52,372 nt of DNA from Xenorhabdus hominickii (GTDB lineage Bacteria; Pseudomonadota; Gammaproteobacteria; Enterobacterales; Enterobacteriaceae): NCBI RefSeq assembly GCF_002632725.1, contig NZ_NJAI01000001.1, forward strand, positions 1,275,341-1,327,712, given 5' to 3'. Of the stretch, positions 8,961 to 20,399 are shown in pieces; the stretch's first letter is position 1; each line of letters starts with the position of its first letter. Made by a program: the position numbers and the translations under genes. Below the pieces are notes generated by a model. It saw only the letters and a list, made by a program, of their open reading frames with translations. It searched no databases and was not told the origin of the DNA.

Positions 8961-9248
8961 TTAATGTTGTCTCAATTTGCTTTTGTGTTTGGTTAATTGA
9001 CGCGCTAGCTTATCTACCAGTACATCAATTGCCGCATACATGTCTTCATGCTCTGAGGTTGCATGCAACTCACCTCCATTAACATGCACCGTGGCTTCGG
9101 CGATTTTCTGTACCTTTTCCACTCGGAGGATGACCTGAATGAGATTAATTTTATCGAAATATTGATCCAATTTGCCGCATTTGGTGTTTACAATGTTGCG
9201 TAGTGCATCTGTAATTTCAATATTGTGGCCTGTAACATTGAGTTGCAT
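8961..9248 (-). CDS. hpf: Ribosome hibernation promoting factor (short form)
   Basis: HPF binds the 30S decoding channel in stationary phase and promotes formation of inactive 100S ribosome dimers. This is the short form, at 95 residues. It starts MQLNVTGHNIEIT, carries the lysine-rich tail LARQLTKHKSKLRQH and lacks the C-terminal dimerisation domain of long HPF. The start at 9248 has AAGGAAAA at proper spacing. A reading nine codons longer would overlap the rpoN stop and is not preferred. It lies 23 bp after rpoN. Confidence 0.96.
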   Translation of the reverse strand: MQLNVTGHNIEITDALRNIVNTKCGKLDQYFDKINLIQVILRVEKVQKIAEATVHVNGGELHATSEHEDMYAAIDVLVDKLARQLTKHKSKLRQH

Positions 9249-9271
9249 AGTGTTTTCCTTCTCTGTGTTGT

Positions 9272-10705
9272 TCAAACCAGTTTTTTACGTTGGTTTGAAG
9301 GCGGGATGGATAACGACTCTCTATATTTTGCGACAGTCCGACGTGCCACTTGAATACCTTGTTCAGCCAGTATACTGGTCAATTTACTATCACTCAGTGG
9401 CTTAGCCGGGTTTTCTGCCGCGACCATTTTTTTCACCAGCGCACGTATTGCGGTAGAAGAGGCTTCACCTCCACTATCTGTATTGACGTGACTGGAGAAA
9501 AAATACTTAAGTTCAAAAATCCCTCGTGGACTATACAGGTATTTCTGTGTCGTTACGCGGGAGATGGTGGATTCATGCATGTCAATCTGATAGGCAATAT
9601 CAGCCAATACCAGCGGTTTCATGTACTCCTCACCATGTTCAAAAAAGTCTTGTTGCCGTTCAACAATGCAGATGGCGACTTTCAATAATGTCTCATTGCG
9701 GCTTTCTAAGCTTTTTATCAGCCACTTGGCTTCCTGCAAATTACTGCGGATGAACAGACTGTCATTTTCATTATTGGTCTGTTGCCCCATTGCTGCATAT
9801 TGCTGGTTGATACGCAGACGGGGAATGCTATCGGCATTTAGCCTGACTTGCCAGCTTTCATTGACTTTCTGCACTAAGACATCGGGAATAACATATTCGG
9901 ATTCACTGGTATTGACTACCAACCCCGGTTTCGGCTCCAGTGATTGAATAATATCAATCGCTCCTTTCAGAGCGTTCTCTTTTAATTTGCTCTGGCGTAA
10001 TAAATTACGGAAGTCTCGATTGCCCAGCAGTTCAAGATATTTGCTGACAATGAGTTTGGCTTCGTTCAGATGTGGAGTTTCTGGTAGCAAAATTGAAAGC
10101 TGGATAAGCAAGCATTCCCGCAAATCACGGGCAGCCACACCAATCGGATCAAAATGCTGTATGCGCTTGAGAACGGTTTCGACTTCTACCAACGCCAGTT
10201 CGTCATTACCGATACTGATAAGGATTTCGTCGACAGAAACAGTCAGATAGCCTGTGTCATCAATAGCATCGATGATTGACGTGGCAATGGCAAAATCGGT
10301 TTCGGTAAACGGCGTCAATTCTGCCTGCCACATCAGATAATCTTGCAGCGTCTGATGTGTCTCTCCCTGATAGACGGGAAAGTCCTCAGTTTTGTAATCA
10401 CTGCTTGTTCCTGAAAGCGTGCCAGCGGAGTAAATTTCATCCCAACTGGTATCCAGTGGGAGTTCTTCAGGCATCTCTTTCTGTTCTAGCGCTTCTCGGG
10501 CGTCCATCACTTCAGTATCAGGGGGTTCCTGGCTATCCACTTCTTCATGTGGATCCTCTTGTTCAAGCAGAGGATTGGTGTCCAAAGCAAGCTGAATTTC
10601 TTGTTGAAGTTCAAGCGTAGAAAGTTGCAACAAACGGATAGCTTGCTGGAGTTGTGGCGTCATTGCCAATTGCTGACTGAGCTTGAGTTGCAAACTTTGC
10701 TTCAT
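9272..10705 (-). CDS. rpoN: RNA polymerase sigma-54 factor RpoN
   Basis: Sigma-54 directs RNA polymerase to -24/-12 promoters of nitrogen and other stress genes and needs an AAA+ activator. The protein has 477 residues in the usual layout. A Gln/Leu-rich activator-interacting region I covers residues 1-50, and an acidic linker (about 50-110) includes the [16 protein letters not shown] run. A core-binding domain and a helix-turn-helix follow, then the RpoN box [10 protein letters not shown] at residues 454-463. It follows lptB by 79 bp and starts the regulatory half of the operon. Confidence 0.98.
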   Translation of the reverse strand: MKQSLQLKLSQQLAMTPQLQQAIRLLQLSTLELQQEIQLALDTNPLLEQEDPHEEVDSQEPPDTEVMDAREALEQKEMPEELPLDTSWDEIYSAGTLSGTSSDYKTEDFPVYQGETHQTLQDYLMWQAELTPFTETDFAIATSIIDAIDDTGYLTVSVDEILISIGNDELALVEVETVLKRIQHFDPIGVAARDLRECLLIQLSILLPETPHLNEAKLIVSKYLELLGNRDFRNLLRQSKLKENALKGAIDIIQSLEPKPGLVVNTSESEYVIPDVLVQKVNESWQVRLNADSIPRLRINQQYAAMGQQTNNENDSLFIRSNLQEAKWLIKSLESRNETLLKVAICIVERQQDFFEHGEEYMKPLVLADIAYQIDMHESTISRVTTQKYLYSPRGIFELKYFFSSHVNTDSGGEASSTAIRALVKKMVAAENPAKPLSDSKLTSILAEQGIQVARRTVAKYRESLSIPPSNQRKKLV

Positions 10706-10784
10706 AGCGTTACCACTTTCTCCTTAACTCGTCCTTAACCTCGCTGGAACGATCCCTTGAGCTGTGTCTGGCAAAAAATGGGAA

Positions 10785-11510
10785 TTAAAGGCGGAAACCT
10801 TCACCCAGATAGACACGTTTGACCTGCTCGTTATTCAGGATATCGTCTGGACTGCCATGAGCAATCAAGTGCCCCTGACTGACGATATAGGCACGTTCAC
10901 AGACATCCAAGGTTTCACGAACATTGTGGTCAGTAATCAGAACCCCTAATCCGTAATCTCGCAAGTGTTGAATGATCTTTTTAATATCCAGTACAGAAAT
11001 CGGGTCAACGCCTGCGAAAGGCTCATCCAGCAGGATAAATTTTGGATTGGCCGCTAGCGCGCGGGCTATTTCCACACGGCGGCGTTCACCACCGGAAAGT
11101 GATTGCCCAAGGTTGTCACGCAGGTGAGAGATGTGAAATTCTTCCATCAACTCTTCTGCGCGTATTCTCCGCTGCTCCTGATTAATGTCTTTGCGGATCT
11201 CAAGGACTGACATTAAATTGTCGTATACACTCAAACGGCGGAAAATTGAGGCTTCTTGTGGTAAGTAGCCGATTCCACGACGGGCACGTTCATGCAGAGG
11301 CAGCAGGCTGATGTCCTTGTCATCGATGGTGATTGAGCCAGCATCACGCGGGACAATGCCGACTACCATGTAGAAAGTCGTGGTTTTCCCTGCGCCATTA
11401 GGGCCAAGCAGGCCAACAATTTCGCCTGACTTAACGTTTAGGCTGACGTTTTCAACGACCTTACGGCCCTTATATGCTTTTGCCAGATTTTCTGCGTTTA
11501 GTATTGCCAT
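10785..11510 (-). CDS. lptB: LPS export ABC transporter ATP-binding protein LptB
   Basis: LptB is the ATPase of the LptB2FG transporter, which extracts lipopolysaccharide from the inner membrane and pushes it through LptC-LptA to the outer membrane. All motifs are present: Walker [10 protein letters not shown] (36-44), signature LSGGERRR (138-145), Walker B FILLDEP (158-164) and the H-loop in ITDHNVRE. Its 241 residues match E. coli. It lies 6 bp after lptA and is surely co-translated with it. Confidence 0.98.
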   Translation of the reverse strand: MAILNAENLAKAYKGRKVVENVSLNVKSGEIVGLLGPNGAGKTTTFYMVVGIVPRDAGSITIDDKDISLLPLHERARRGIGYLPQEASIFRRLSVYDNLMSVLEIRKDINQEQRRIRAEELMEEFHISHLRDNLGQSLSGGERRRVEIARALAANPKFILLDEPFAGVDPISVLDIKKIIQHLRDYGLGVLITDHNVRETLDVCERAYIVSQGHLIAHGSPDDILNNEQVKRVYLGEGFRL

Positions 11511-11516
11511 AAGTCG

Positions 11517-12077
11517 TTATTTACTCTTTTTTTGTGCATCAGTGCTGTGAGCACTTGGGCTTTTTTCCTGTAACTGGGCAGGTAACAGGACGGTGGTAAC
11601 GCGTTTGCCTTTGTCACTAAAGGCTTCCATTTGCTGTGTTGGTACCAGGTAGGTGATTTTATCGCCTTTGATATTGCTGTCCAGTTGTTCAAGATAGGCG
11701 TTACCTGTCAGTGTGACCAGCTCTTTACCCATTTCATACTGCATTTTTGACGAATGCCCTTTAATCGGTTTTCCGTCATCTTGCAATTGGTAGAAAGTGG
11801 CAGGATTACCGTAGGCTTCAATGACCATTTTCTTCTGGTCCCCTTCAGGGCGGGTGACTACGACTTTATCAGCATGAATGTCGATTGAACCTTGTTTTAA
11901 GATAACATTATCCGTAAATGTGGCAATGTTGCCCGTTATATCCAAAGACTGTTTTTCAGAGTCGACGGTAATAGGTTGTTTTGTATCATCTTTTAAAGCC
12001 AGTACGGGCAGACTGACTGCAAAAAGTGTACTGGCAATAACGGTATTACGGATTAGGTTGTTCATGTGGAATCTCAT
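11517..12077 (-). CDS. lptA: LPS transport periplasmic bridge protein LptA
   Basis: LptA forms the periplasmic beta-jelly-roll filament that carries LPS from LptC to LptD. It is an exported protein of 186 residues with a signal peptide (about 1-27, cleaved after SLPVLA), followed by the OstA/LptA domain (DTKQPITVDSEKQSLDITGN). The chosen start overlaps the lptC end by 32 bases and gives a signal peptide of the same length as in E. coli. An ATG four codons later is possible. Confidence 0.96.
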   Translation of the reverse strand: MRFHMNNLIRNTVIASTLFAVSLPVLALKDDTKQPITVDSEKQSLDITGNIATFTDNVILKQGSIDIHADKVVVTRPEGDQKKMVIEAYGNPATFYQLQDDGKPIKGHSSKMQYEMGKELVTLTGNAYLEQLDSNIKGDKITYLVPTQQMEAFSDKGKRVTTVLLPAQLQEKSPSAHSTDAQKKSK

Positions 12078-12639
12078 AGCGAGTGGTCACCTTTTCAATC
12101 AGTTCAGCAGTTTTGTTTCGCAGATTGCCGCGCATTTTCATGCCAACAGATTTCAGCCCGATACCAGTTAGTGTAACTAGGTCATCGGATGCAACATCTT
12201 GCGTCGTGAGATTGACGGTTGCATTCTCTGTCGTGATCCTCTGCAATTGTGATGCTTCGGTCAGGCTGTGCAATTGGACATCCCCATAGAGATAGAGCAT
12301 TTGATCATTGGTTAGCTTGGCTTTATTGGCACCTACTGTCCATGTGGCTACGGGGGTTCCTGCTGTGTTGTTAGGATCAAAAGTTGTTAAAATAGGCTTG
12401 CTAAACCAAGTGAGTTTTGTTTCGGCATAGTTTTTGACATCATCGGCCACCAGTTTGTAAACCAACTTTCCCTCAGGATCATAAACAAAAGTAATGGCTT
12501 CCTGTGTTTGATAAGTAGGGTAACCATCATCCACGATGGGCGATGATGTGTCGTCATTTATATTGGATAAATTCCAGCCGATCAGCGCCAGTGCGATCAG
12601 TGCCAGTGTTGCGATCAGCCAGGATTGAATTCTTCTCAT
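12046..12639 (-). CDS. lptC: LPS export system protein LptC
   Basis: LptC is a bitopic inner-membrane protein that takes LPS from LptB2FG and hands it to LptA. Its 197 residues start with an N-terminal membrane anchor (about 7-27, WLIATLALIALALIGWNL), followed by a periplasmic LptC domain. Sequence divergence from E. coli is greater than for its neighbours, which is normal for LptC. It lies 18 bp after kdsC and overlaps lptA. Confidence 0.95.
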   Translation of the reverse strand: MRRIQSWLIATLALIALALIGWNLSNINDDTSSPIVDDGYPTYQTQEAITFVYDPEGKLVYKLVADDVKNYAETKLTWFSKPILTTFDPNNTAGTPVATWTVGANKAKLTNDQMLYLYGDVQLHSLTEASQLQRITTENATVNLTTQDVASDDLVTLTGIGLKSVGMKMRGNLRNKTAELIEKVTTRYEIPHEQPNP

Positions 12640-12657
12640 TCTTTTTTCAGTTTTAAT

Positions 12658-13221
12658 TTATATGGATAACCCTTTGGCACCTTCCAGTTTATTCTGAGAG
12701 AAGAGTACCAAATCACAAAGTTCCCTGACTGCACCGCGACCACCAGCAATCTGAGTTACATAATCTGCCTTTGGCAACAACAGTGGATGGGCATCTGCAA
12801 CGGCAGCAGATAGCCCGACTTGTGCCATAACAGGCCAGTCAATAAGGTCATCACCGATATAGGCAACTTGCTCTGGCTGTAGGGCTAGTTTATCCAACAG
12901 TTCTTGATACGCCAAAATCTTATCGTTTTGGCCTTGGTAAAGATGTGTAATTCCCAATGTTTCCGCACGATTTTCCAGCAATTTCGCCTTGCGGCCTGTA
13001 ATAATGGCAACTTCAATACCGGAGGTGATTAAACAACGAATGCCATAACCATCGCGAACATTAAAGGCTTTTAATTCTTCGCCTTGGTTGCCCATATAAA
13101 TCAGCCCATCAGACATTACACCATCAACATCACAAATCAGCAGGCGGATTTTACTGGCTTTTTCAATAATCGCTTTGTTAACTGGGCCATAACAAGTGTC
13201 CAGATACTCTGTTCGGTTCAT
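12658..13221 (-). CDS. kdsC: 3-deoxy-manno-octulosonate-8-phosphatase KdsC
   Basis: KdsC hydrolyses Kdo-8-phosphate to Kdo, the sugar that joins lipid A to the LPS core. It is a 187-residue HAD-family phosphatase without a cap domain. The nucleophile motif is LLICDVDGVMSDG (Asp30 and Asp32), motif II includes IITGRK, and motif III GDDLIDWPVM holds the Mg-binding aspartates. It is cytosolic and lies between kdsD and lptC, so Kdo supply and LPS export are made together. Confidence 0.97.
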   Translation of the reverse strand: MNRTEYLDTCYGPVNKAIIEKASKIRLLICDVDGVMSDGLIYMGNQGEELKAFNVRDGYGIRCLITSGIEVAIITGRKAKLLENRAETLGITHLYQGQNDKILAYQELLDKLALQPEQVAYIGDDLIDWPVMAQVGLSAAVADAHPLLLPKADYVTQIAGGRGAVRELCDLVLFSQNKLEGAKGLSI

Positions 13222-13272
13222 TCAGGAATTCTCTTTATTTATATCATATATGATTGGCTCAGTTTACTGGCT

Positions 13273-14241
13273 TTATACGACTCCGGCTTGTAAAAGATCG
13301 TGCATATGTAATACACCCAGTAATTTATCACCTTCTGTGACCAACAAGGAGGTAATATGGCGTGATTGCATCAAATTCAAGGCATCAACGGCCAGTGCGT
13401 TAGGTTTGATACGGACACCGCCAGCCGTCATGACATCAGCAATTTTTGCATTGTTTAAATCGATTCCCATATCGAAAATACGACGCAAATCGCCATCGGT
13501 AAAAATTCCCTTAATCTGCATATCATCATCGCAGATAACCGTCATACCCAGTTTTTTGCGGGTAATTTCCACTAAAGCTTCCCGCAGAGTCGCGGTGCTG
13601 GGGACATGAGGAATATCATTACCGATGGTCATTAGATCACTGGTAAGTAATAAAAGCTTGCGCCCCAGTGCGCCACCGGGATGGGAGAGGGCGAAGTCTT
13701 CAGTTGTAAAACCACGGGCCTGCAAGAGGGCAATGGCCAAAGCATCTCCCATGACGAGCGTTGCTGTGGTACTGGTGGTGGGTGCTAACCCCAGTGGGCA
13801 AGCTTCCTGTGGGATTTTAATACACAAATGGACATCTGCGGCTTTTCCCATGCTGCTGTCGTGATTGTTTGTCATACAAATTAATGAAATTTTCTGGCGC
13901 TTGAGAATAGGAACCAAAGTCAGAATTTCATTTGATTCGCCAGAATTGGAGATAGCCAGCACGATGTCTTTTGGTGTCACCATGCCGAGATCGCCGTGAC
14001 TGGCCTCGCCCGGGTGAACAAAAAAAGAGGGGGTTCCTGTACTGGCAAATGTCGCCGCGATTTTTCGCCCAATATGGCCGGATTTACCCATTCCCATGAC
14101 AATCACTTTGCCTTCGCATCCAAACATTAATTTACAGGCTTGGCCGAAATCGTCATTAATGTACTGCTCCAGACCTGCCAGTCCGTCAAGTTCGATGTGT
14201 AATACTTTCTTACCTGCTTGCTGAAAATCGATATTAGACAT
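13273..14241 (-). CDS. kdsD: Arabinose-5-phosphate isomerase KdsD
   Basis: KdsD converts ribulose-5-phosphate to arabinose-5-phosphate, the first step of Kdo synthesis. It has an N-terminal SIS sugar-isomerase domain (GMGKSGHIGRKIAATFASTG, and GEASHGDLGM with the active-site histidine) and two C-terminal CBS domains (from about residue 205). The start at 14241 (MSNIDFQQAGK) fits the family's N-terminus and has GGAAAG upstream. A start eight codons earlier is less likely. Length is 322 (E. coli 328). Confidence 0.96.
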   Translation of the reverse strand: MSNIDFQQAGKKVLHIELDGLAGLEQYINDDFGQACKLMFGCEGKVIVMGMGKSGHIGRKIAATFASTGTPSFFVHPGEASHGDLGMVTPKDIVLAISNSGESNEILTLVPILKRQKISLICMTNNHDSSMGKAADVHLCIKIPQEACPLGLAPTTSTTATLVMGDALAIALLQARGFTTEDFALSHPGGALGRKLLLLTSDLMTIGNDIPHVPSTATLREALVEITRKKLGMTVICDDDMQIKGIFTDGDLRRIFDMGIDLNNAKIADVMTAGGVRIKPNALAVDALNLMQSRHITSLLVTEGDKLLGVLHMHDLLQAGVV

Positions 14242-14276
14242 TTTTACTTTCCACTCTTTTCCCATTTAACCGGTAA

Positions 14277-15254
14277 TTATTCAGTACCGTAATAATTAGA
14301 AACAAAAAGTACGACAAAATAAGCGATAAAACAGCCCAATAACAAGATACCGTTCAATCGGTTCAATCGATGCTTTCTTCCCAGACAGAATACCGTGAAT
14401 AGTACACTAGCTGCCATCATGACCCAAAAATCCCGTGAAAAGGCATCAGGCGAAATGACGCTGGGGGAAAGTATGGCGGGAACCCCCAAGACGAGGGTAG
14501 TATTGAATACATTAGAGCCGACGATATTGCCCATTGCCATGTCATTCTCACCTTTTATGGCGGCTGCAATGACTGTCGCGAGTTCAGGCAGGCTGGTTCC
14601 TACAGCAAGAATTGTCAGACCAATGATTAGTTCACTGACACCATAAATGCGTGCAATGACGGTCGCATTATCAATCACCATCCGGGTGGAAATGGGCAGG
14701 ATAATCAAACCCAGGACAACCCAAAGAAGTGCAATTCCTTTGTTGCCTTCGACAGGTAATTCTGAATTTTGTTCCTGAGTATAGCTATCAACACCATTAT
14801 GTTGGGATGAAGCCGTCATCTTAAGCATCAATGAGATGAAGAAGAGGGCGGAAAGTAGCAGCATGATGCCATCCAGACGACTCAGGTAGTTGCTGGACAA
14901 CAAATACCCGGCAAAAGCAGTAATCAGCAACATCAGGGGAACTTCCCGCCGCAAGATGTCTGATTTCACTGTAATTGGCCTAATAAAAGCAGCGGCTCCC
15001 GTGATCAGCAGCAGGTTAGTGATATTGGAACCAATTGCATTACCTACGGCCATGTCCGGCAATCCGTCTAAGGTTGCCGTGACTGAAACCATCAGTTCTG
15101 GCAGTGAAGTCCCGATGCCCATAATGATTAGCCCGATAACAAAGGGAGGGATTTTTAGGGAACGGGCAAAAACCGCAGCACCATAAACTAATCTATCGGA
15201 ACCATACACCAGTAAAATAAACCCAGTAATGAGCAGTACAATAGTCAGAAACAT
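14277..15254 (-). CDS. yrbG: Calcium/sodium antiporter YrbG
   Basis: YrbG belongs to the Ca2+:cation antiporter (CaCA) family and sits in the inner membrane with about ten helices. Both alpha-repeats are present: GIGTSLPELMVSVTA (about 47-61) with GNAIGSNITNLLLI, and AVGTSLPELATVIAA with GNIVGSNVFNTTLV. The acidic residues of the GTSLPE motifs bind the cation. It begins the minus-strand operon with kdsD, 35 bp away, and is divergent from mlaF, as in E. coli. Confidence 0.95.
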   Translation of the reverse strand: MFLTIVLLITGFILLVYGSDRLVYGAAVFARSLKIPPFVIGLIIMGIGTSLPELMVSVTATLDGLPDMAVGNAIGSNITNLLLITGAAAFIRPITVKSDILRREVPLMLLITAFAGYLLSSNYLSRLDGIMLLLSALFFISLMLKMTASSQHNGVDSYTQEQNSELPVEGNKGIALLWVVLGLIILPISTRMVIDNATVIARIYGVSELIIGLTILAVGTSLPELATVIAAAIKGENDMAMGNIVGSNVFNTTLVLGVPAILSPSVISPDAFSRDFWVMMAASVLFTVFCLGRKHRLNRLNGILLLGCFIAYFVVLFVSNYYGTE

Positions 15255-15485
15255 GGAGTGTCCCTTAAATAAGAGTTATTCCGAGCATAATGCTAATAAT
15301 GGTTGATTTTTAAACATAAAATATTTATTCAGCTAGACTTATACATTCTGACGGTCGAGAGATGAAAAGTAAAATTTGTCACAACTTTCCTAACGCAAAT
15401 CGGGAAATTTTTTTGTAGTATGCAACACTGCTTATTTAAATCTAGTAATAAAAACAGTTCTATTAACGGTTAGGGGCTATCAATA
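15255..15485. promoter_or_regulatory. Divergent promoter region yrbG / mlaF
   Basis: These 231 AT-rich bases must hold the promoters of two divergent operons, yrbG-kdsDC-lptCAB-rpoN-... on the minus strand and mlaFEDCB on the plus strand. I cannot place -35/-10 boxes with confidence. Confidence 0.6.
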
Positions 15486-16289
15486 ATGAGTCAACAAACA
15501 GCAAATCTTATAGAGATCTGCGGCATGTATTTTACCCGAGGTCAACGCTCTATTTTTGCTGATATTAATCTGACCGTCCCGAAAGGAAAAGTTACCGCCA
15601 TCATGGGGCCTTCCGGCATCGGAAAAACGACCCTGTTACGTTTGATCGGAGGGCAGATCCGTCCAGAACGTGGCGAAATCTGGTTTGATGGCGATAATAT
15701 TCCGGCATTGTCCCGCCCACGTCTTTATGCTGCCCGTAAGAAAATGAGCATGTTATTTCAGTCAGGTGCCTTATTTACTGATCTGAATGTTTTTAACAAT
15801 GTGGCTTTTCCCTTGCGCGAGCATACCCAACTACCTGAAGAGTTGATTCATACTACCGTGATGATGAAATTGGAAGCGGTGGGGCTGCGTGGTGCTGCGC
15901 AATTAATGCCATCGGAACTGTCTGGAGGCATGGCGAGAAGAGCAGCGCTGGCGAGGGCTATTGCACTCGATCCTGACTTAATCATGTTTGATGAGCCATT
16001 CGTCGGTCAAGATCCTATCACGATGGGGGTGTTAGTGAAGCTGATTGATGAGCTTAATCATGCGCTTGGTGTTACGTGTGTCGTGGTATCCCACGATGTG
16101 CCAGAAGTGCTGAGTATTGCCGATTATGCTTACATTGTGGCGGAAAAGCAGGTGATTGCAGAAGGTACGCCAGAACAATTGAGAGCAAATCAGGACCATC
16201 GGGTACGGCAATTTCTTGATGGTATCGCTGATGGGCCAGTACCTTTCCGTTTCCCTGCAGGGGATTACAAAACTGAGTTATTAGGATAA
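15486..16289 (+). CDS. mlaF: Phospholipid ABC transporter ATP-binding protein MlaF
   Basis: MlaF is the ATPase of the MlaFEDB complex, which moves phospholipids between the inner membrane and the periplasmic carrier MlaC to keep the outer membrane asymmetric. The motifs are Walker [10 protein letters not shown] (41-49), signature LSGGMA (145-150), Walker B LIMFDEP (165-171) and the H-loop SHDVPE. Its 267 residues match the family. It is the first gene of mlaFEDCB, with four bases between its stop and mlaE. Confidence 0.98.
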   Translation: MSQQTANLIEICGMYFTRGQRSIFADINLTVPKGKVTAIMGPSGIGKTTLLRLIGGQIRPERGEIWFDGDNIPALSRPRLYAARKKMSMLFQSGALFTDLNVFNNVAFPLREHTQLPEELIHTTVMMKLEAVGLRGAAQLMPSELSGGMARRAALARAIALDPDLIMFDEPFVGQDPITMGVLVKLIDELNHALGVTCVVVSHDVPEVLSIADYAYIVAEKQVIAEGTPEQLRANQDHRVRQFLDGIADGPVPFRFPAGDYKTELLG

Positions 16290-16293
16290 TGGA

Positions 16294-17082
16294 ATGTTGA
16301 TGTTAACACGGGCGTTGTCAGCATTGGGCAGACGCACAATTGAGGTGATAGCCTCATTTGGTCGCGCGGGATTCATGCTGTTCAGTGCCATTATTGGTAA
16401 GCCTGAACCAGCCAAACAATGGATACTGTTACGCCAGCAACTTTATAGCGTAGGTGTGCAATCACTGTTGATTATTGTGGTTTCAGGATTGTTTATCGGT
16501 ATGGTCCTCTCATTGCAGGGTTATCTGGTTTTGACCACATTTAGTGCAGAGGGCAGTCTCGGCATGATGGTCGCGTTATCACTGTTACGTGAATTGGGAC
16601 CAGTAGTGACTGCGTTGCTGTTTGCAGGTCGGGCAGGTTCAGCGCTGACCGCAGAAATTGGTTTGATGAAAGCTACGGAACAGATTTCCAGTCTGGAAAT
16701 GATGGCCGTTGATCCACTGCGACGTGTTATTGCTCCACGTTTTTGGGCTGGTTTAATCAGCATGCCTTTGCTGTCGCTGATCTTTGTCGCCGTTGGGATT
16801 ATGGGTGGCGCAATGGTTGGTGTGGATTGGAAAGGCATTGATGGTGGTTTTTTCTGGTCATCCATGCAGTCTGCGGTGGACTGGCAAAAAGATTTGCTCA
16901 ATTGTTTTCTCAAGAGTGTCGCTTTTGCCATCACAGTAACGTGGATTGCACTGTTCAATGGTTATGACGCTATCCCAACGTCGGAAGGGATCAGCAGGGC
17001 GACGACGCGCACGGTAGTTCATGCGTCGTTGGCGGTATTGGGTTTAGATTTTGTGCTGACAGCACTGATGTTTGGGAATTGA
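16294..17082 (+). CDS. mlaE: Phospholipid ABC transporter permease MlaE
   Basis: MlaE is the membrane permease of the Mla complex. The 262-residue protein keeps the conserved core [19 protein letters not shown] and the [19 protein letters not shown] coupling helix, with about five membrane segments and the C-terminal ALMFGN ending. The ATG at 16294 has AGGA eight bases upstream. It is followed by mlaD after only four bases. Confidence 0.98.
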   Translation: MLMLTRALSALGRRTIEVIASFGRAGFMLFSAIIGKPEPAKQWILLRQQLYSVGVQSLLIIVVSGLFIGMVLSLQGYLVLTTFSAEGSLGMMVALSLLRELGPVVTALLFAGRAGSALTAEIGLMKATEQISSLEMMAVDPLRRVIAPRFWAGLISMPLLSLIFVAVGIMGGAMVGVDWKGIDGGFFWSSMQSAVDWQKDLLNCFLKSVAFAITVTWIALFNGYDAIPTSEGISRATTRTVVHASLAVLGLDFVLTALMFGN

Positions 17083-17086
17083 GTCG

Positions 17087-17599
17087 ATGCAAAGCAAGAA
17101 AAATGAAATTTGGATTGGGGCTTTTGTCTTGATTGCGTTGGCTGCAATCATTTTTTTATGTCTGAAAGTTGCGGATATTCGATCCTTCGGCAATCAACCA
17201 ACTTATCGTGTTTATGCCACATTTGACAATATCGGTACTCTGAAAGTACGTTCACCGGTAAAAATTGGGGGGGTCGTGGTTGGCCGTGTAGAGAGGATTT
17301 GGTTGGATCATAAAACCTATACGCCACAAATTGAGCTGGATCTTTTCACGCAATACGACAATATTCCAAGTACCAGTTCGCTTTCTATCCGAACCGCAGG
17401 GTTATTGGGGGAGCAGTATGTGGCACTCAATGTCGGGTTTGATGATCCTGATTTGGGAACTTACATGCTGAAAGATGGCGATCGTATTGAAGACACGAAA
17501 TCTGCAATGGTACTTGAAGATTTGATTGGTCAGTTCTTGTATAAGAGCGGCGGCGGCAGTCAGGAAAAATCCGCACCGACATCTGGACAAGTACACTAA
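17087..17599 (+). CDS. mlaD: Phospholipid transport substrate-binding protein MlaD
   Basis: MlaD forms a hexameric ring of MCE domains on the periplasmic face of MlaFE and contacts lipid and MlaC. It has one N-terminal membrane anchor (about 7-28) and one MCE domain starting YRVYATFDNIGTLKVRSPVKIGG, followed by a C-terminal helix and a Gly/Ser-rich tail. The start at 17087 (MQSKKNEIWIG) matches the family. A reading five codons longer would overlap mlaE and is rejected. Length is 170. Confidence 0.97.
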   Translation: MQSKKNEIWIGAFVLIALAAIIFLCLKVADIRSFGNQPTYRVYATFDNIGTLKVRSPVKIGGVVVGRVERIWLDHKTYTPQIELDLFTQYDNIPSTSSLSIRTAGLLGEQYVALNVGFDDPDLGTYMLKDGDRIEDTKSAMVLEDLIGQFLYKSGGGSQEKSAPTSGQVH

Positions 17600-17626
17600 C
17601 CAGCAATCCACTGCTTAGGAGAGATA

Positions 17627-18262
17627 ATGTTTATGTTTAAGCGATTACTTATGATTGCGTTACTGGTGGTTGCGCCATTGGCCTGCGCCATGGACCAAAC
17701 CAACCCCTATGCATTGATGAAAGATGCGGCGGAAAAAACATTTACCCATTTGAAGAACAAGCAACCCCAGATTAAGGCAAATCCAGAAGTATTGCGTCAG
17801 ATTGTGCAGCAAGAATTGTTGCCTTATGTGCAGGTAAAATATGCTGGAGCACTGGTTCTGGGACCTTACTATAAACAAGCGACACCGGAGCAGCGTGACG
17901 CTTATTTCAAGGCGTTTGAGTCTTATCTGATACAATCCTATGCTCAGGCTCTGGCGATGTATCACGGCCAAAATTATCAGATTGCCCCAGAACAGCCATT
18001 GGGGGATAAGACAATAGTGGCTATCCGCGTCACCATTACTGATTCTAATGGACAACCGCCAGTTCGTCTGGATTTCCAATGGCGTAAAAACAGTAAAACG
18101 GGGTATTGGCAGGCGTATGACATGATCGCAGAAGGTGTGAGCATGATTACGACCAAGCAAAATGAATGGGTGGATATCCTGCGCAATAAAGGGATTGACG
18201 GTCTGACTGAACAACTGGCTATCAGTGCGAAAACTCCTATCTCTTTGGAAAAGAGCAAGTGA
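17627..18262 (+). CDS. mlaC: Periplasmic phospholipid-binding protein MlaC
   Basis: MlaC is the soluble periplasmic shuttle that carries phospholipids between the outer-membrane MlaA-OmpC complex and MlaFEDB. Its 211 residues include a signal peptide (about 1-22, cleaved near LACA) and a Tol-tol-Ttg2 domain with the conserved [21 protein letters not shown] segment. GGAG lies five bases before the chosen ATG, and a second ATG two codons later is also usable. Confidence 0.97.
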   Translation: MFMFKRLLMIALLVVAPLACAMDQTNPYALMKDAAEKTFTHLKNKQPQIKANPEVLRQIVQQELLPYVQVKYAGALVLGPYYKQATPEQRDAYFKAFESYLIQSYAQALAMYHGQNYQIAPEQPLGDKTIVAIRVTITDSNGQPPVRLDFQWRKNSKTGYWQAYDMIAEGVSMITTKQNEWVDILRNKGIDGLTEQLAISAKTPISLEKSK

Positions 18263-18263
18263 C

Positions 18264-18617
18264 ATGGAAAAAGATACGTTGGATAGCAGCTTAGCCAGTA
18301 AGAACGTAGCCAGTAAAAAAGCAGTCAGTTGGGAAAAAGTGGGTAATACGCTGTTTCTGCATGGCACGTTGGATCGTGATAGCTTGCTTCCTCTTTGGCA
18401 ACAAAAAGCCAGTGTGCTTGAAGGCATCGAAAATATTGATGTTGCCCAGCTTAGTCATGTTGATTCTACAGGGTTGGCGCTGTTTGTCCGCTTGAAGGAA
18501 GAGTGGCAGCAAAATGGCAGGACTCTGACGCTTTCGAGGGTTGGAGAACGCCTGAAAACGTTGGTTGAACTATATGGTCTGCAAAGTCTTTTTGATGATA
18601 ATCAGTCCACAACGTAA
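18264..18617 (+). CDS. mlaB: STAS-domain protein MlaB
   Basis: MlaB is a small cytosolic STAS protein that binds MlaF and is needed for the stability and activity of the transporter. The STAS core runs VSWEKVGNTLFLHGTLD to the end, with the conserved serine/threonine site in SHVDSTGLAL. Its 117 residues exceed E. coli MlaB (97) because of an N-terminal extension of about 20 residues with an imperfect repeat (ASKN/ASKK). The start overlaps no neighbour and lies one base after the mlaC stop. Confidence 0.94.
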   Translation: MEKDTLDSSLASKNVASKKAVSWEKVGNTLFLHGTLDRDSLLPLWQQKASVLEGIENIDVAQLSHVDSTGLALFVRLKEEWQQNGRTLTLSRVGERLKTLVELYGLQSLFDDNQSTT

Positions 18618-18638
18618 TTCCTTCTTTCAATAATAATC

Positions 18639-18679
18639 AACGCCCTTGTAAGTCATCGTCTTACAGGGGCGTTTTTCTT
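18639..18679 (+). terminator. Rho-independent terminator after mlaB
   Basis: An imperfect GC-rich stem, AACGCCCTTGTAAG / CTTACAGGGGCGTT, with a seven-base loop is followed by TTTTTCTT. This is a strong terminator that ends the mlaFEDCB transcript, so ibaG-murA must have its own promoter in 18680-18752. Confidence 0.92.
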
Positions 18680-18752
18680 GGTTTAAGAGTCGCCTGGATT
18701 CCATTACGATAGGCGTCTACTATTATTTTCTAACGACGAGTGTGAGCAATTT

Positions 18753-19007
18753 ATGGATACTAATAAAATTAAAAAAGTGCTGATGGAAAATTTAGCACTT
18801 GATGAAGCTATCGTTAGCGGTGATGGCAGCCATTTTCAAGTTATTGTCGTTGGTGCCGTTTTTGATGGCCTGAGCCGTGTCAAACAACAGCAGACGGTTT
18901 ATGCTCCTCTGATGGAATACATTGCTGATAACCGTATTCACGCGTTGTCAATCAAAGCATATACACCTGAACAGTGGCAGCGTGACCGTAAGCTCCAAGG
19001 ATTTTGA
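18753..19007 (+). CDS. ibaG: BolA-family protein IbaG
   Basis: IbaG (YrbA) is a BolA-type protein that partners monothiol glutaredoxins in iron-sulfur handling and responds to acid stress. The protein has 84 residues and an alpha-beta BolA fold, with the conserved [31 protein letters not shown] region and the invariant His near residue 65 ([16 protein letters not shown]). It lies 57 bp before murA, as in E. coli. Confidence 0.95.
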   Translation: MDTNKIKKVLMENLALDEAIVSGDGSHFQVIVVGAVFDGLSRVKQQQTVYAPLMEYIADNRIHALSIKAYTPEQWQRDRKLQGF

Positions 19008-19061
19008 GGCTGTTTGTCTCTCAGCGAACAGCACATTTTGAATTAAACAAGAGAATCATGA

Positions 19062-20327
<1,266 letters not shown>

Positions 20328-20364
20328 GCGGAGCTGATATCGACTTCCGTTCGAATAAGAATTA

Positions 20365-20392
20365 TCCCTCGTCCATATTGGTGGGCGAGGGA
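20365..20392. terminator. Bidirectional stem-loop between murA and degS
   Basis: TCCCTCG / CGAGGGA (20365-20371, 20386-20392) lies in the 72 bp between convergent murA and degS. The flanks are AT-rich on both sides, so it is a likely shared terminator. Confidence 0.65.
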
Positions 20393-20399
20393 AATTAAT

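Noticed and set aside
17660..18427. 255-codon minus-strand frame opposite mlaC/mlaB
   Set aside because: It is antisense to two well-conserved genes and reads as low-information sequence.
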